Positions 47,666 through 58,912 of a stretch of 64,000 nt of DNA are shown one piece after another. A model generated the notes under the pieces. It saw nothing but the letters and a program-made list of their open reading frames with translations, ran no database searches and was not told the origin of the DNA. The stretch lies in contig CANNZV010001159.1 of NCBI GenBank assembly GCA_947561585.1, positions 112,853 through 176,852 on the forward strand, read 5' to 3'. The DNA is from Caprella mutica (lineage: Eukaryota > Arthropoda > Malacostraca > Amphipoda > Caprellidae). The translations under genes were made by a program, and so were the position numbers. Positions within the stretch are counted from its first letter, which is position 1. Each line of letters begins with the position of its first letter.

Positions 47666-48261
47666 AGTGGTAATCATCCTCAGTCGCAGGTTCGACTGAT
47701 ATATCATCTATCAAGCGTCAAACCCCAAGCCTTGTCAATGCAAGCACCAACGCTAGCACTCTCGTCTTCGCAACCTACCTCCCTCAAGAAGAGCTCTGAA
47801 TTCTCACTCTTTACTCTCAAAGTTATGGTATTGATATTTAAGTAAATTATTACTAACAATTAAATATTTTATTTTCATGCAGAAGTCAATTATATAGAGC
47901 CAAAAGAAAAGTATCGAAATATCATTATAATTAAATTAAAGGAAAAAGAAAATATAATTAAATAAGTAACATCAAAACCAGTTACAAAAATATAGATTAT
48001 ATATATATTTGATAATGGGTTTTGTTTTCTGTAATTAAAAACAATCTTCGTAAGTTTACGTTAGTGCACAAGCATACTTTTGACACTGTTTACTATAATC
48101 CCTGTAGCATCAACATTGATGTATGAATAGTTTTGATTTCTTCACCATTTATGTAAAAAAAGTAGACAAACACAATGGTGATTTTAGAAAATTCGTAACG
48201 TTAGTAGTTTCGGTTATATAGCAAATCAAAGTTGGGTTCCACTTTTTTGACCCACCCTGTA

Positions 48262-48365
48262 TAGTATATAGAGATGACTTGTTGAGTCTCATGACAATTT
48301 GACAGAGTCTAATTATGAACTTACATATACACTTACTCCACTGTAATAACGCAGGGATGACATGT
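48262..48365. repeat. Degenerate ~100-bp repeat (right part)
   Basis: Continues the repeat seen at 45660-45951: TACACTTACTCCACTGTA and AGGGATGACATG. It directly abuts the next tandem array. Confidence 0.5.
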
Positions 48366-48985
48366 TCTTAGCCACTACACGACACTCCATAAATATTCTT
48401 CATAGCCACTACAGGACACTCCATAAATATTTTTCCTAGCCACTACAGGACACTCCATAAATATTCTTCCTAGCCACTACAGGACACTCCATAAATATTT
48501 TTCCTAGCCACTACAGGACACTCCATACTTATTTTCCCTAGCCACTACAGGACACTCCATAAATATTCTTCCTAGCCACTACACGGCACTCCACAAATAT
48601 TCTTCTGAGCTACTACACGTCACTCCATAAATATTCTTCCTAGCCACTACACGACACTCCATAAATATTCTTCTAAGCCACTACACGGCACTCCATAAAT
48701 ATTCTTCCTTGCCACTTCACGACACTCCATAAATATTCTTCTTAGCCACTACACGGCACTCCATGAATATTCTTCCTAGCCACTTCACGACACTCCATGA
48801 ATATTCTTCTTAGCCACTTCACGACACTCCATAAATATTCTTCTTAGCCACTACACGTCATTCCATAAATATTCTTCATAGCCACTACACGACACTCCAT
48901 GAATATTCTTCGGCACTCATAAATATAGAATATTTATGGAGTATTGTGTAGTGGCTAGGAAGAATATTTATGGAGTATCATGACC
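48366..48985. repeat. 34-bp tandem array with orientation switch
   Basis: About sixteen copies of TAGCCACTACACGACACTCC followed by ATAAATATTCTTCC run to about 48912. Two more copies then follow in reverse complement (ATATTTATGGAGTATTGTG, 48932-48985). The switch forms a hairpin around ATAAATATAGAATATTTAT. No TIRs or genes were seen. Confidence 0.9.
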
Positions 48986-50015
48986 TTTAGATATCAGTTT
49001 AGATGAATTTGTCCTTTTTTATAAAGAAGAGTAACAACAAAAACACTACATAAATGCAGTGCGAGAGATCAATCTTTTCCTTTGAAGAATAATTTTCATA
49101 AACCTTGAAAAAAAATCAGAATTTTATTCAGAAATCTAGTAGTTTCATTTGCATTGTTACTCTCAATCTTCATTACTTAGCTACATTATAAATGACAGTT
49201 AACATGCATAATATTAATTCATTGCATTAACATTCATGAGTATATTTAAATATAGTGACTTCTGTTATCCACAACTTTCATTATCCTAATCAATATAATA
49301 CAGCGTGTTTTTTTTCTTTTTGCAAGACTTTGACCCCCACTATGAATATTTGAAATAAGAATTTTGAGGAAACAAATATATTTTCCTGAAGATAAGGCTT
49401 GTTAATTACATTTCATGAAATACAAACTTATTTGAAACTCATTGATAACACTTCTAAAGGCTATATACAAAATGTGTTGAAAATGGTGGCCAGAATCCTA
49501 AGGCAACGTCTTGCGCGCTTCAAGACGCTCTTCGTCACTTTACTTGGATACGTGCTCCACCAAACGCTTATTTAAGTGATTAACATTGCATCTGTTGCCA
49601 AAATATTCATCAATTAATCTTCTTACATCAGTTAAATGTCCAAAGATGAGAAAGCTATTGAGCAAATTGATCAGATACCTAAAGTATTTTGCAGAACAAT
49701 GTGTAAGTTAACGTAAGCTGTTGTGAAAAAAATTAATATGCTTTTAAAGGGAGGGTGCGGGTAAAATCAAACATTTGTTAATATGTGTTTTAATGGAATC
49801 AGCATATTTAATTATGTATGATTACATACTCTGTTCATCTAAATAATACTTATTAAAGAAAAGGAAATTTAATTTATTTTGAAAAAGCGCCATCTAGTGA
49901 CAAATAGCATAACTTTGCTCGAGTCATTGACGCCATCTTGCTGTGATTTCTCAAACGTTGTGCAAAACATTTTAGTATATCTGCGAGTGATATTATTAAT
50001 TATAACTCTAAAATT
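48986..50015. other. No gene recognised
   Basis: AT-rich sequence without a transposon end or coding region that I can support. Confidence 0.45.
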
Positions 50016-50092
50016 ACTTTATTTGTTAGTATATTGTACCTACCTACTGGTGGTTATTACTAGGGTAGGTACAATATACTAACAAATAAAGT
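50016..50092. repeat. 29-bp perfect inverted repeat
   Basis: The left arm 50016-50044 (ACTTTATTTGTTAGTATATT...) and right arm 50064-50092 are exact reverse complements, with a 19-bp loop. It is probably a small foldback or an end duplication. No target duplication was identified. Confidence 0.85.
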
Positions 50093-50252
50093 TTCAGTTG
50101 TTCCGTCATAACTTCTTTATTTTATCACAAAAATGAGCGCTCAAAGTTTTATATTCTACGTTGGTATCTTGTCTTTCATTGTGCATAACTTACTGGACCC
50201 TTTCCTCAAAAATAAAACAAATATACGACTTTTAATAAATGTTTTCAAAAAA

Positions 50253-50284
50253 GGCGCTTTGCCCCATGTCTGGGGTCAAGCGCC
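50253..50284. repeat. GC-rich hairpin amid GCCCCAT repeats
   Basis: GGCGCTTTGCCCCA, a four-base loop, and TGGGGTCAAGCGCC pair with a few offsets. GCCCCAT and CATGGGG phrases continue to about 50331. It may be a transposon end, but no partner was found. Confidence 0.5.
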
Positions 50285-50759
50285 CACCCACATGGGGTAA
50301 ACTGCCCATAAGTAGGCCCTTTGCCCCATAATCTTTATTTGCGAACATATTCTTCTCAAGGTAATTAATTAAAGCATTTTTATTCATATGTTTTATTGTA
50401 TTGAAAGTATAAATCATAGCTACATAGCAAAAAATAAATATAATAATTATTTATTATTTCCATTATGAATAGTTTACACACCTTAAAATAAATAATGGTA
50501 TCATACTGCAATCATTTCACATTAACAAAAACACTATTCCATAATTCTGTAGTAAATAAAACGAACAACATTATCATTAATATCACAATAATAATATCAC
50601 AGTAAAAAAAAAAATATTCCGTTATTCTTTGGCAAATAAAATAAAAACATATCCATATAATCATGAAACAAAGTTTAGAATACATTGCACTCTTGGCATA
50701 TATAAATAGCATTACCCATAGTACAGAGTTCATGAACCCAATTTGAGCGAGGTGCACCG

Positions 50760-50937
50760 AACTGCGAGTAGCGAGTATTGAGTCAAAAAATGCGAGTGCG
50801 AGTGTAAAACTGCGAGTGCGAGTATAAAACTGCGAGTGACAGTCAAAAAGAGATACTGTGAGTGAGTAATTTGAAATGCGAGTGGGAAATTCAAAATGCG
50901 AGTGGGAATTTCTTAAATGCGAGTAAGAAATTTATCA
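50760..50937. repeat. TGCGAGT repeat, small array
   Basis: About ten copies of TGCGAGTG or TGCGAGTA, separated by short A/T-rich spacers (AAAACTGCGAGTGCGAGTAT, AAATGCGAGTGGGAAATTC). They resemble the large array at 56976-57520 in the same orientation. Confidence 0.8.
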
Positions 50938-51589
50938 TTCTTAATTCTTATATCTTTATAAAATATAGCGACTGAATTCTCTATGTTTTTAAAGAAAGTA
51001 GTGCTTTATTAAATAACATTAGTTATACCATTCTTCGCTTGATTATATGCTTTTTAATGATTATCTGTCTGTACTATCAGGAAGATATCACACTATATAC
51101 ACATATACAGATGTAACACTCTCGCAAATTTCTGTTTTAGAAATTATGGAACGCCATCTGAACTTACCGACGCGAATACATAGAACAACAGCAATAATTG
51201 CGTTGAATTTAACATTGAAAAAACTACTTTTCTCAGTTTTGACAGTAATAGAATAGATACAAATTAAAGCTATTGCTGATTAATTCAGGTAAAATACTGC
51301 CAAGCAGAGAAACTTATACCTTATATAAATTTTGCAATGTTTTAATCAACACCATTGTTGTTATATATTTTTATAATATAATATAGATAGAAATAAGAAA
51401 ACGTGACACCATATGTTTTATAATGTGTTTCTGTCAGGTTTTGGAAGGAAAATAGTTAAAAATATACAATACCTATAATTCCAAAAATTGTTATGATTGT
51501 TAAGTTTGGAAACAAATTTTCGAAGATTAAAATATTTTTAGAAAAAGTTCCTATGTAGATGATTGGGTTCAAATAATAGCCGATTCCGT

Positions 51590-52330
51590 TAGTGTAAAGA
51601 CTCTTTCAATTGCAAGGTAGACAGTTTGGAAGTCAGTGAAGTGATATAAGGGAAGAGGAGACTTGTCAGATCGTCCAAGAAGTGGTAGACCCCACTCACT
51701 ACAGTCTAAACTAATGATAAAATGCATTAGAGAGTAAATTAGGAGCAACCAAAGAAGATCCAGGCGTTTGCTGGCCAAAACAGCTGATGTGAGTCCTAGA
51801 ACCATGTCAAGTGAGAATCCTTAACTCTTCAAAAGAGACGATCCCTGTCAGCAGCTGTAAAGCAAAAATGATTGGAATTCTTTTGAGAGAATTGAAGTCT
51901 GACACGGCTGGTTAGATTGTTTGGTTTGATGAAAATTTTTTACAGTTGAGATGGCTCATAACCGGCGGAATGACAAAATAATTGGTAGAAATGCTAGGAA
52001 CATTCTATACTATCAAAAAACTGTATACAGAACCATGAAACCAGCTTCAGTTATGGTCTGGGCTTCCGTTTCAAAAACCTGGAAGTCTTTTCTATTTTTT
52101 ATTGAACAGAGCGTCAAAATTAACGCTAAATATTATGTTGAAAACATTCTGAAGCCAATGTTAGCATCTGCTAAGAACCACTTCAGTGAAGACACTTAGT
52201 GGACCTTTCAACAAGACTGGTGCCGTGATCATCTTCTACGATCTTGGTTCAAAGAAAATGTGCAACTACGCACAAAAACAGTAGGTACAATCCCTCTATA
52301 CCCCTCATCATACAGTTAGATTTGAATTAG
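51590..52330 (+). pseudogene. Decayed mariner transposase
   Basis: Plus-strand pieces in order: LSDRPRSGRP (the GRP linker motif), RSNQRRSRRLLAKTADVSPRTM (helix-turn-helix), a WFDENF-like first catalytic region, then from 51951 NRRNDKIIGRNARNI, VYRTMKPASVMVWASVSKTWKS, KINAKYYVENILKPML and WTFQQDW (second catalytic Asp). The remaining third is lost after about 52270. Frameshifts and stops occur throughout. It belongs to the Tc1/mariner family but differs from the element at 45954-48259. TIRs were not located. Confidence 0.85.
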
Positions 52331-53562
52331 TGACCTGGATATGTGCGTCAGAATTGATATTGAAGAGTGAAATTAGCTTTAAACTCGTTTCAGGTTAATT
52401 TATCACTACCGGTGGATCCCGGTCATTTAATCCCCAAACAATTTTTATCTTCGTTGCCCATTTTATTCCAGACATATTCGTTTTCTTTACCTAAAAATAT
52501 TTTATTTATACCATATTAAATTCCTACAAAGGTCCGAAATTAATACAATCTAACAAAATTTTAACAGCTCGAACTGAATATCCCATAAAATAGAATATCA
52601 GACAACACTGAACAGCTTACATGTTATAGGATGAATTTACCAGCTATAGATTGATTTATTCAAATTGCAACAACCTGATATTAGAATACAACTGACCTAT
52701 GGTGAACAGATAAAATGACTAAGGATAAAACGCATAAAAGACAAAATGTGTAGGTACAGGATTATCAGATACAATATGAAATGGGATATTATGTAAAGGA
52801 ATGTTTTATTTCTTTTTTACATCTATTACTTACTTCTTAAGGTCGTGATTGATTATAGCCAGTAAGTTTAGTGATAGATTTAGGTGTATTTTAAATAGAT
52901 TGTTATAGATGCATTTTTATAGACCTACAACTTTTCAGGGTAGTTTTAGTACTTGGTTTTTCTCTTTTATTCCCAGGCACTGCGTGCAATGTAACTTCTA
53001 ATCGTGACAAATAAAACAAGGATTTAGAGTTACTACATGGTTCTCCTTACTTTTGAGGTCTCAGTAGGATTGCCGTGACAAACTATTATTGTAAATCATA
53101 TGTTCACAACATAAAAAATAATAAAAAAAAGCAATACAATAACACTGAGTTGTGGATCGAATGTCGAACAGAAAAAAAATATCTATCGGTTAAAATGCAT
53201 TGTGTCACTATGGGAATAGTTCAAGTAAGCCATCAGGGAACAATTAGTTTTTATAGTATTAGTGATAAGTTACTAAAATACTATCATATATAACTTGAAC
53301 ACATGGAACACTACTATAATAATCTTCTTCTATTTAAACTTTTTAACTATTATCGATTTAAAGTTTAATCGATTTATTCTTTTATATTCATTTTCGAACC
53401 GTTGTCTAATGTATAAAGGGCAATGTGAAACAAACAAACCAAAAGAAAATATGCTGATTTTGAAATAAATAGGAGGGTTCAAAGTAAAGCTAGAATTTTC
53501 AAAATGAATGGCTCAAAATTCATAGCATTATTGGACAGGTTTTTTTATGCATTCTACGGTGT
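52331..53562. other. No gene recognised
   Basis: AT-rich. A 72-codon frame at 53075-53293 (plus) matches nothing I know and has no supporting signals. Confidence 0.45.
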
Positions 53563-54622
53563 CCGGAAAACTGCCGAAGCGAAAAACTGCCAGGTGGAAA
53601 ATTGCCAGGCGGAAAACTGCCAGTCACTAATTACTGGCAATTTAATGACTTTAGTCAATAATAACATTTGAGTTTATAAAAAAAGCCGTTTGCCATTCGT
53701 TCAGGAGATAAAAGGGACAAAAATAATAGTAAATTGTAGACAAGTTTATTGGATTTTTTTAAATATTTTATTAAACAAATATAACAGAACTAAATCAAAT
53801 TCGATACATAAATTTGAAACTAAAACCTCTCTTAGAAAATAGTAAGAAAAGAAACAGAAATAATATTTTAGGGACAGATTAAAATTTCTTTGTTTACACA
53901 ACACATCTCTACATTATCAGTTCATAACGGGTTTAGTGTTTAATTAGTTTTTTTGTCTTTATAATTTGAGAATCGAACAAGTATTCAAGCTTAATATTCG
54001 CTTATACTCATAAAAACAACTTCGATCGATGTTTGTGAAATATTTAGAATTTGCAACCCAACATATATGATTATTAAACTAGTATTACCTACCTAATTAT
54101 CTGAAAATTCCACTCGATCGAATTGTATTGCATATTAATTAATAATACTTTTTACAAATAAATAAAAACTGTAGAAATGAAGGTGTTAATGACATTGAAT
54201 AAAATGTAAATGTAATAAATATTATTGTGAGAATATCTAATTAGCTAGTAATCACAAATCAGTGCACGGGATTTAACGTTAGTATCTAAACCAAAGGTTA
54301 TATTTAATAGGAAATTAAAAACAAAGGACTATATACGTAACTTACCAATCTTTTTAAAATGTACGTGATTTAGTGAATATGTTAAAAATGGTAATTATAA
54401 CTTCCTTATGAGTACAGAATTTATGTTAACTGCGTGTTCAATAAAGTTGCATTGTTGAAATATTATTTCCCTGTGAATATTAAGTAATCCAATATCTATA
54501 TAGTTATTAATGTAAAAATGAATGTCAGCTTAACTCCTCAACGAAGGGCTGCCTTTTTTTATATATTCAAATGTTATTATCAACTAGAGTCATTAAATTG
54601 CCAGTAAGTGACTGGCAGTTTT
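53563..54622. mobile_element. TIR element with AAAACTGCCAGT ends
   Basis: The left end has four near copies of GGAAAACTGCCAG (53563-53622), the last continuing into CACTAATTACTGGCAATTTA. The right end is the inverse (TAAATTGCCAGTAAGTGACT, ending 54622). Inverted similarity covers about 70 bp from 53613, beyond the left subrepeats. No transposase lies in the 1 kb between. A target duplication was not found, so class and exact left limit are open. Confidence 0.7.
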
Positions 54623-55884
54623 CAGTGTACTCATTCAACATATGACATTATTATTCATAAAAATCAGTAGGTAATGCTTTAAGACTTATAGGTCTTAATA
54701 AAATAGCTATATGAGTAAATAGATATAATTGCACAAAACTAAACAAACAATACTTTAAAATTAGAGCAACAATTTGGGAAATAAATTCTCTTTACAAAAT
54801 ATATTTGAATAATACAAAATTATTAAAAGGAATTTTAGGCGCTATTAGGCTACCCATCTAGGACCTCCAAATCTAATTAAAATCTAAACAGAATGTATAT
54901 ATTTTATTCATAGATAGACTCTAAACAGAAAATAGACGTTATGCACCAACGAGCAAATACTACAAACTAAGAAATAACTTCAATTAGATAATCAGTAATT
55001 ACATTACAACGTGAAACAACGAACAGCATTCACACCAGTAAGCTGAACTTCACATCCTAATTATCTGTGTATATCCTTTCGAACAATAAAAATCACAACG
55101 CACAATTAACCATCTGCACTCTAATACCAAACTGTCATCGGCCAACATCAACTGTCTCCTATTACATAGTACTAAATGTAGAACATTCCATAGATTGCTA
55201 AATAATTTTTCAGCGATCAAGTAGTATTAAACCATTATGATCATAAATAAACTAGTTTTTTTATAGCTTTTCACGAAGCATTCCAAAGCAAATAAAACGA
55301 CGTATTTAATTTATAATAAGGCTATCGCTAGAGGTCCATGAGATGAATTCGGGTTAAAATGTCCATTGAAACATCGCCCACTATATGTGTGATACGAAAA
55401 GAATCGGATGAAGTGTACAAGTGGTGAAACACTGAAGAATCCATACGTCATTCATATATAGTAAATTCATTCTATTTTTAATGTATAATTGTACTTGTAT
55501 GAGGATAATGACGTCACCTTTGAATACCATAAGCCTTGTTGAATAATCTCCATTTTATCATCAACCTTCAGTTTCTTACGTAGGAATATCTGAATTGATA
55601 ATTTCAAATTTAGAAATTTTCCACAGAGACCCTATGATGACGAATACACTGGTGACTTGATAATCTTCATTTGTTATTATTTTTATTATACATTTTTTTA
55701 TGATGAAGTCATACTTTTTACCGGAATATTTTCATTTACTTAATAGGAATGCATATAATATAATATTGTTTATTCTTATATTTTTATAGTAGGATAAGTT
55801 ATTGAATCCTTGATATGTATAAGTAGCATAAGTTATTGAATCCTGGAACTTGATATGTATGTATAATGTAGGGTTAGCAAGGAT
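54623..55884. other. No gene recognised
   Basis: AT-rich, with no supported coding region or TIR. A short duplicated phrase (ATAAGTTATTGAATCC, near 55794 and 55828) is present. Confidence 0.45.
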
Positions 55885-55893
55885 ACCTACCAG

Positions 55894-56665
55894 GGTGACC
55901 GGACGTTTCGTTACCAGGACTATTCGTTACCAGATTTTTCGTTATGTTTTAAGAAATGGAAACTATTTCATAATTTGAAATGTGGTGTCGACTACATTTT
56001 ATACCAATCCCATACATTATAAGATTATACTACTTTAAAAATAATGTCTACTTTTTAAACATTTTTTATTCGTTTGGTTATATATTGATTATAATCAGAG
56101 GTATTAAAATTAACAATCATCTCTTAATTTCTTTGATTAGAAAAGCTGGAAGTGAAAATATCATGGATACCAAACTATATAGAAGTTAAATAACAATGAT
56201 TCTATTTAATTTTTCCTCACACTATCGAATATGTGGTTCAGTCCGAGAACTTTGAGCTTGCTCTACTGCCTAGATTAGAATAATCTTTTGTTTTTCATTT
56301 TTCCGAAAATGTATTAACGTTAGGGTAAAATTCCAATTACCAGATGATACAAGTTACCGAATGAAAATAACTTGATGAAAAAAAACATTACCTTCCGCAA
56401 TTTTTGAAAGTAAAATTATTTTCGATCATATAAGATATAAGAACTCTTTATTCTTATATACTATTTTCTAATATGTTTGAAAATTTTCGGTTATTGGTTC
56501 ACATATATAGGGGAAAAAAATTCAGTACATATTTACAATTTATAATGTATGAGAATGATATATTTTTTAGTCTACAACTCATTTCAAATTGAAAAAATCT
56601 TCAGTAGCGATTCGGAACGAAAAATCTGGTAATGAATAGTCCTAGTAACGAAGCGTCCTAGCATC
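55894..56665. mobile_element. MULE-type non-autonomous element
   Basis: Inverted ends of about 50 bp (GGTGACCGGACGTTTCGTTA at the left; inverse with few mismatches at the right) contain two copies of TTCGTTACCAG. The flank is a perfect 9-bp duplication ACCTACCAG (55885-55893 and 56666-56674). A 9-bp duplication points to the Mutator superfamily. No transposase lies in its 772 bp. A short open frame at 55980-56189 is not recognised. Confidence 0.82.
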
Positions 56666-56975
56666 ACCTACCAGACAGCAGGACAGGACACAAATGAGTT
56701 CACTTCAATTAATAAAATTTCCATGAAAAAATTTCAGATATATGGATTTGTAATATAGATTAGCAATTGAAAATTCTTATCTGCTACTGAGTGCTACAGT
56801 AACACAATAAAGATCAATTCAGTGTTCTTTTAACGATAAGATTTGAGGAGTAACAATTCTAAAGATGCTATTATCATATATCGTTGTTATTACCATTTGC
56901 ACTAGGACTTGGCATTATTTGGTGATAAATTAAAGCAGTGCGTAGGCACCTGTCAAAATGAAAGTGGAAATTCAA

Positions 56976-57520
56976 TTTGCGAGTATAACTTCAAAATGCG
57001 AGTATAACTTCAAAATGCGAGTATAACTTCAAAATGCGAGTGAGAATTTAAAATGCGAGTGTAACTTCAAAATGCGAGTGAGAATTTAAAATGCGAGTAT
57101 AACTTCAAAATGCGAGTGAGAATTTAAAATGCGAGTATAACTTCAAAATGCGAGTGAGAATTTAAAATGCGAGTATAACTTCAAAATGCGAGTATAACTT
57201 CAAAATGCGAGTGAGAATTTAAAATGCGAGTATAACTTCAAAATGCGAGTGAGAATTTAAAATGCGAGTATAACTTCAAAATGCGAGTGAGAATTTAAAA
57301 TGCGAGTATAACTTCAAAATGCGAGTGAGAATTTAAAATGCGAGTATAACTTCAAAATGCGAGTGAGAATTTAAAATGCGAGTATAACTTCAAAATGCGA
57401 GTGAGAATTTAAAATGCGAGTATAACTTCAAAATGCGAGTGAGAATTTAAAATGCGAGTATAACTTCAAAATGCGAGTGAGAATTTAAAATGAGAGTAAG
57501 AAATTCAAATTCTAGTGAAG
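56976..57520. repeat. 19-bp dimeric tandem array (TGCGAGT repeat)
   Basis: Roughly 28 monomers of 19 bp. Two versions, AAAATGCGAGTGAGAATTT and AAAATGCGAGTATAACTTC, mostly alternate, giving a 38-bp dimer unit. The first few units are all of the second type. Same monomer and orientation as at 50760-50937. Confidence 0.93.
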
Positions 57521-58015
57521 TATTTATTTTAATAGCAGGTTTGCTGCACTCTTCACAATACTACTGTTACGAATTAATAATTACTTACTAGAAATAACAA
57601 AAATCTATGTATTGTGTATGTCACACAAACTTTAATATTCGCGAGAGGATTTCTCATTATATGGTATTTCTAATAAAAAAATAATTAAAATTCATAATAT
57701 CGTGAAGAGTGCAACGGTTTGGCCTTTACAATAAAATAGCGAATGATCTAGCGATGATGTAGAGTTGTTTACCTAAAATTTAAACTAATAATATAGAGAA
57801 CACTTTCGTAATATTAACTCAAAAAATACGCATAACTCTATTAATTTCAAGTAGTATTCTAGAAAATTTCTCATATTAAATAGGCATTATGTGAAGAGAG
57901 AGTCAAAGCAAGTAAAGGTTACGGACAAGAAATTATAAATGATTATATTTCGTTTAGTTTAGTTAATATAAATATGGAACAGTACAAATGATTACTTTTC
58001 CATTTTTAATCTCGG
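57521..58015. other. No gene recognised
   Basis: AT-rich. The inverted phrases GCACTCTTCAC (57549) and GTGAAGAGTGC (57702) might be ends of a small element, but the matching run is only about 11 bp. Confidence 0.4.
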
Positions 58016-58059
58016 ATTGAAATATGGTAATATTCTGGGGGTTGATGGTATCTCCTCCG

Positions 58060-58440
58060 TCTTCCCTTTAACTGGTGGGAGATGTCTTTGTAGGGATGCA
58101 ACATGTGTAGACACTTATGCGACGACTCACTTGATGGATTCGGCTTGTCACCTGGTAGCGCAGCCAAGGAGACGGAGAGGAGGAAGCGACGCAAATACGC
58201 GGCTCTGGGCATTCCATATTGATTCAAACCCATAGCGGTGGAAACGGCAGGTAGCTATGGTGGTACAACAGCCGAACTCCTTGCTGAAATCGGCCGTCGC
58301 ATTACGGACGATGTGTGAGAGACCTTTTGGTTAGAGCAGAGGGTTATCTTGGCAGTTCAGAGGGGCAATGCTTTCAGTATTCTATGATCGTAGTGTTGGT
58401 ATTGCCCTGTGACCCGTTTTGGGTACCTCACAGTTGGTTG
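58060..58440 (+). pseudogene. C-terminal tail of a third LINE ORF2
   Basis: Plus-strand readings in two frames give CLCRDATCVDTYATTHL, then (shifted) KRRKYAALGIPY, IAVETAGSYGGTTAELLAEI and QRVILAVQRGNAFSIL, with stops. The order Cys-rich box, KYAAL, VAVET-G, AVQRGNA is the tail of reverse transcriptase polyproteins of a LINE type common in insect genomes; the clade is not certain. It is GC-richer than its surroundings. No RT core precedes it, so it is a 5'-truncated remnant, and it runs opposite to the kinase-fusion gene. Confidence 0.75.
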
Positions 58441-58912
58441 GAGGCCACTACCATTGACGATGGTCGTAGAGCAGAGAAGATATTTTTTTTAATATTCATT
58501 GTCTAATTAAATACGATTGTTTCTAATATTCAAAAGAAATCTGTTTCGTCTGGCAGGGGACCTTTAAAAAAATATGGTACATAACTATGATTTCCAAATA
58601 TTCTCCCACTGGTATAGTTGTCCATATAACTTTCACGACTATATCAACTCATAGTTGATGATTCTGACAAGTCTGTTTGAATCACACTAGGAATATAAGA
58701 TATTGAAAATGGAGAAAGATTGAATAAAAAGACCAGCTAAAGTAAGATTTAATAAGTGTTGATAAATATTAAGATCCTATCCAATTATCTCGTTTGAAAC
58801 CAAAGATTGAAGCCATAATTCTCCATTCGTTTATATCTAAGTTAGATTTGATAAGCATTGATTCAAAAATAAGTTTTTATCCATTGTGATAAATAAACAT
58901 CCGATATTAGTT
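58441..58912. other. 3' flank of the kinase-fusion gene
   Basis: AT-rich, probably untranslated region of the minus-strand gene that ends at 58913. No clear polyadenylation signal assignment. No TIR matching the other side of the gene was found. Confidence 0.4.

Larger units (their letters stand above)
45954..48259 (-). mobile_element. Mariner-type element with ~195-bp inverted repeats
   Basis: Starts CAGGGTGGGTCAAAAAAAGC, and the right end is the inverse (TTTTTTGACCCACCCTG). TA lies on both sides (45952-45953 and 48260-48261). The inverted similarity continues for nearly 200 bp on each side, through CATACTTTTGACAC-type sequence. The terminal CAGGGTG and TA duplication fit mariner. A C-terminal transposase remnant is near the left arm on the minus strand, and the middle is occupied by unrelated sequence. 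Confidence 0.88.

Noticed and set aside
48366..48985. CRISPR-like array
   Set aside because: Units are contiguous with no unique spacers, and the context is eukaryotic.
53075..53293. 72-codon plus-strand frame
   Set aside because: No recognised motif or signals; its length is expected by chance in AT-rich DNA.
56976..57520. CRISPR-like repeat-spacer pattern
   Set aside because: The supposed spacers are the same two monomers repeated; it is a 19-bp dimeric satellite.
57549..57712. Inverted GCACTCTTCAC pair as a TIR element
   Set aside because: Only about 11 bp match, with no target duplication.
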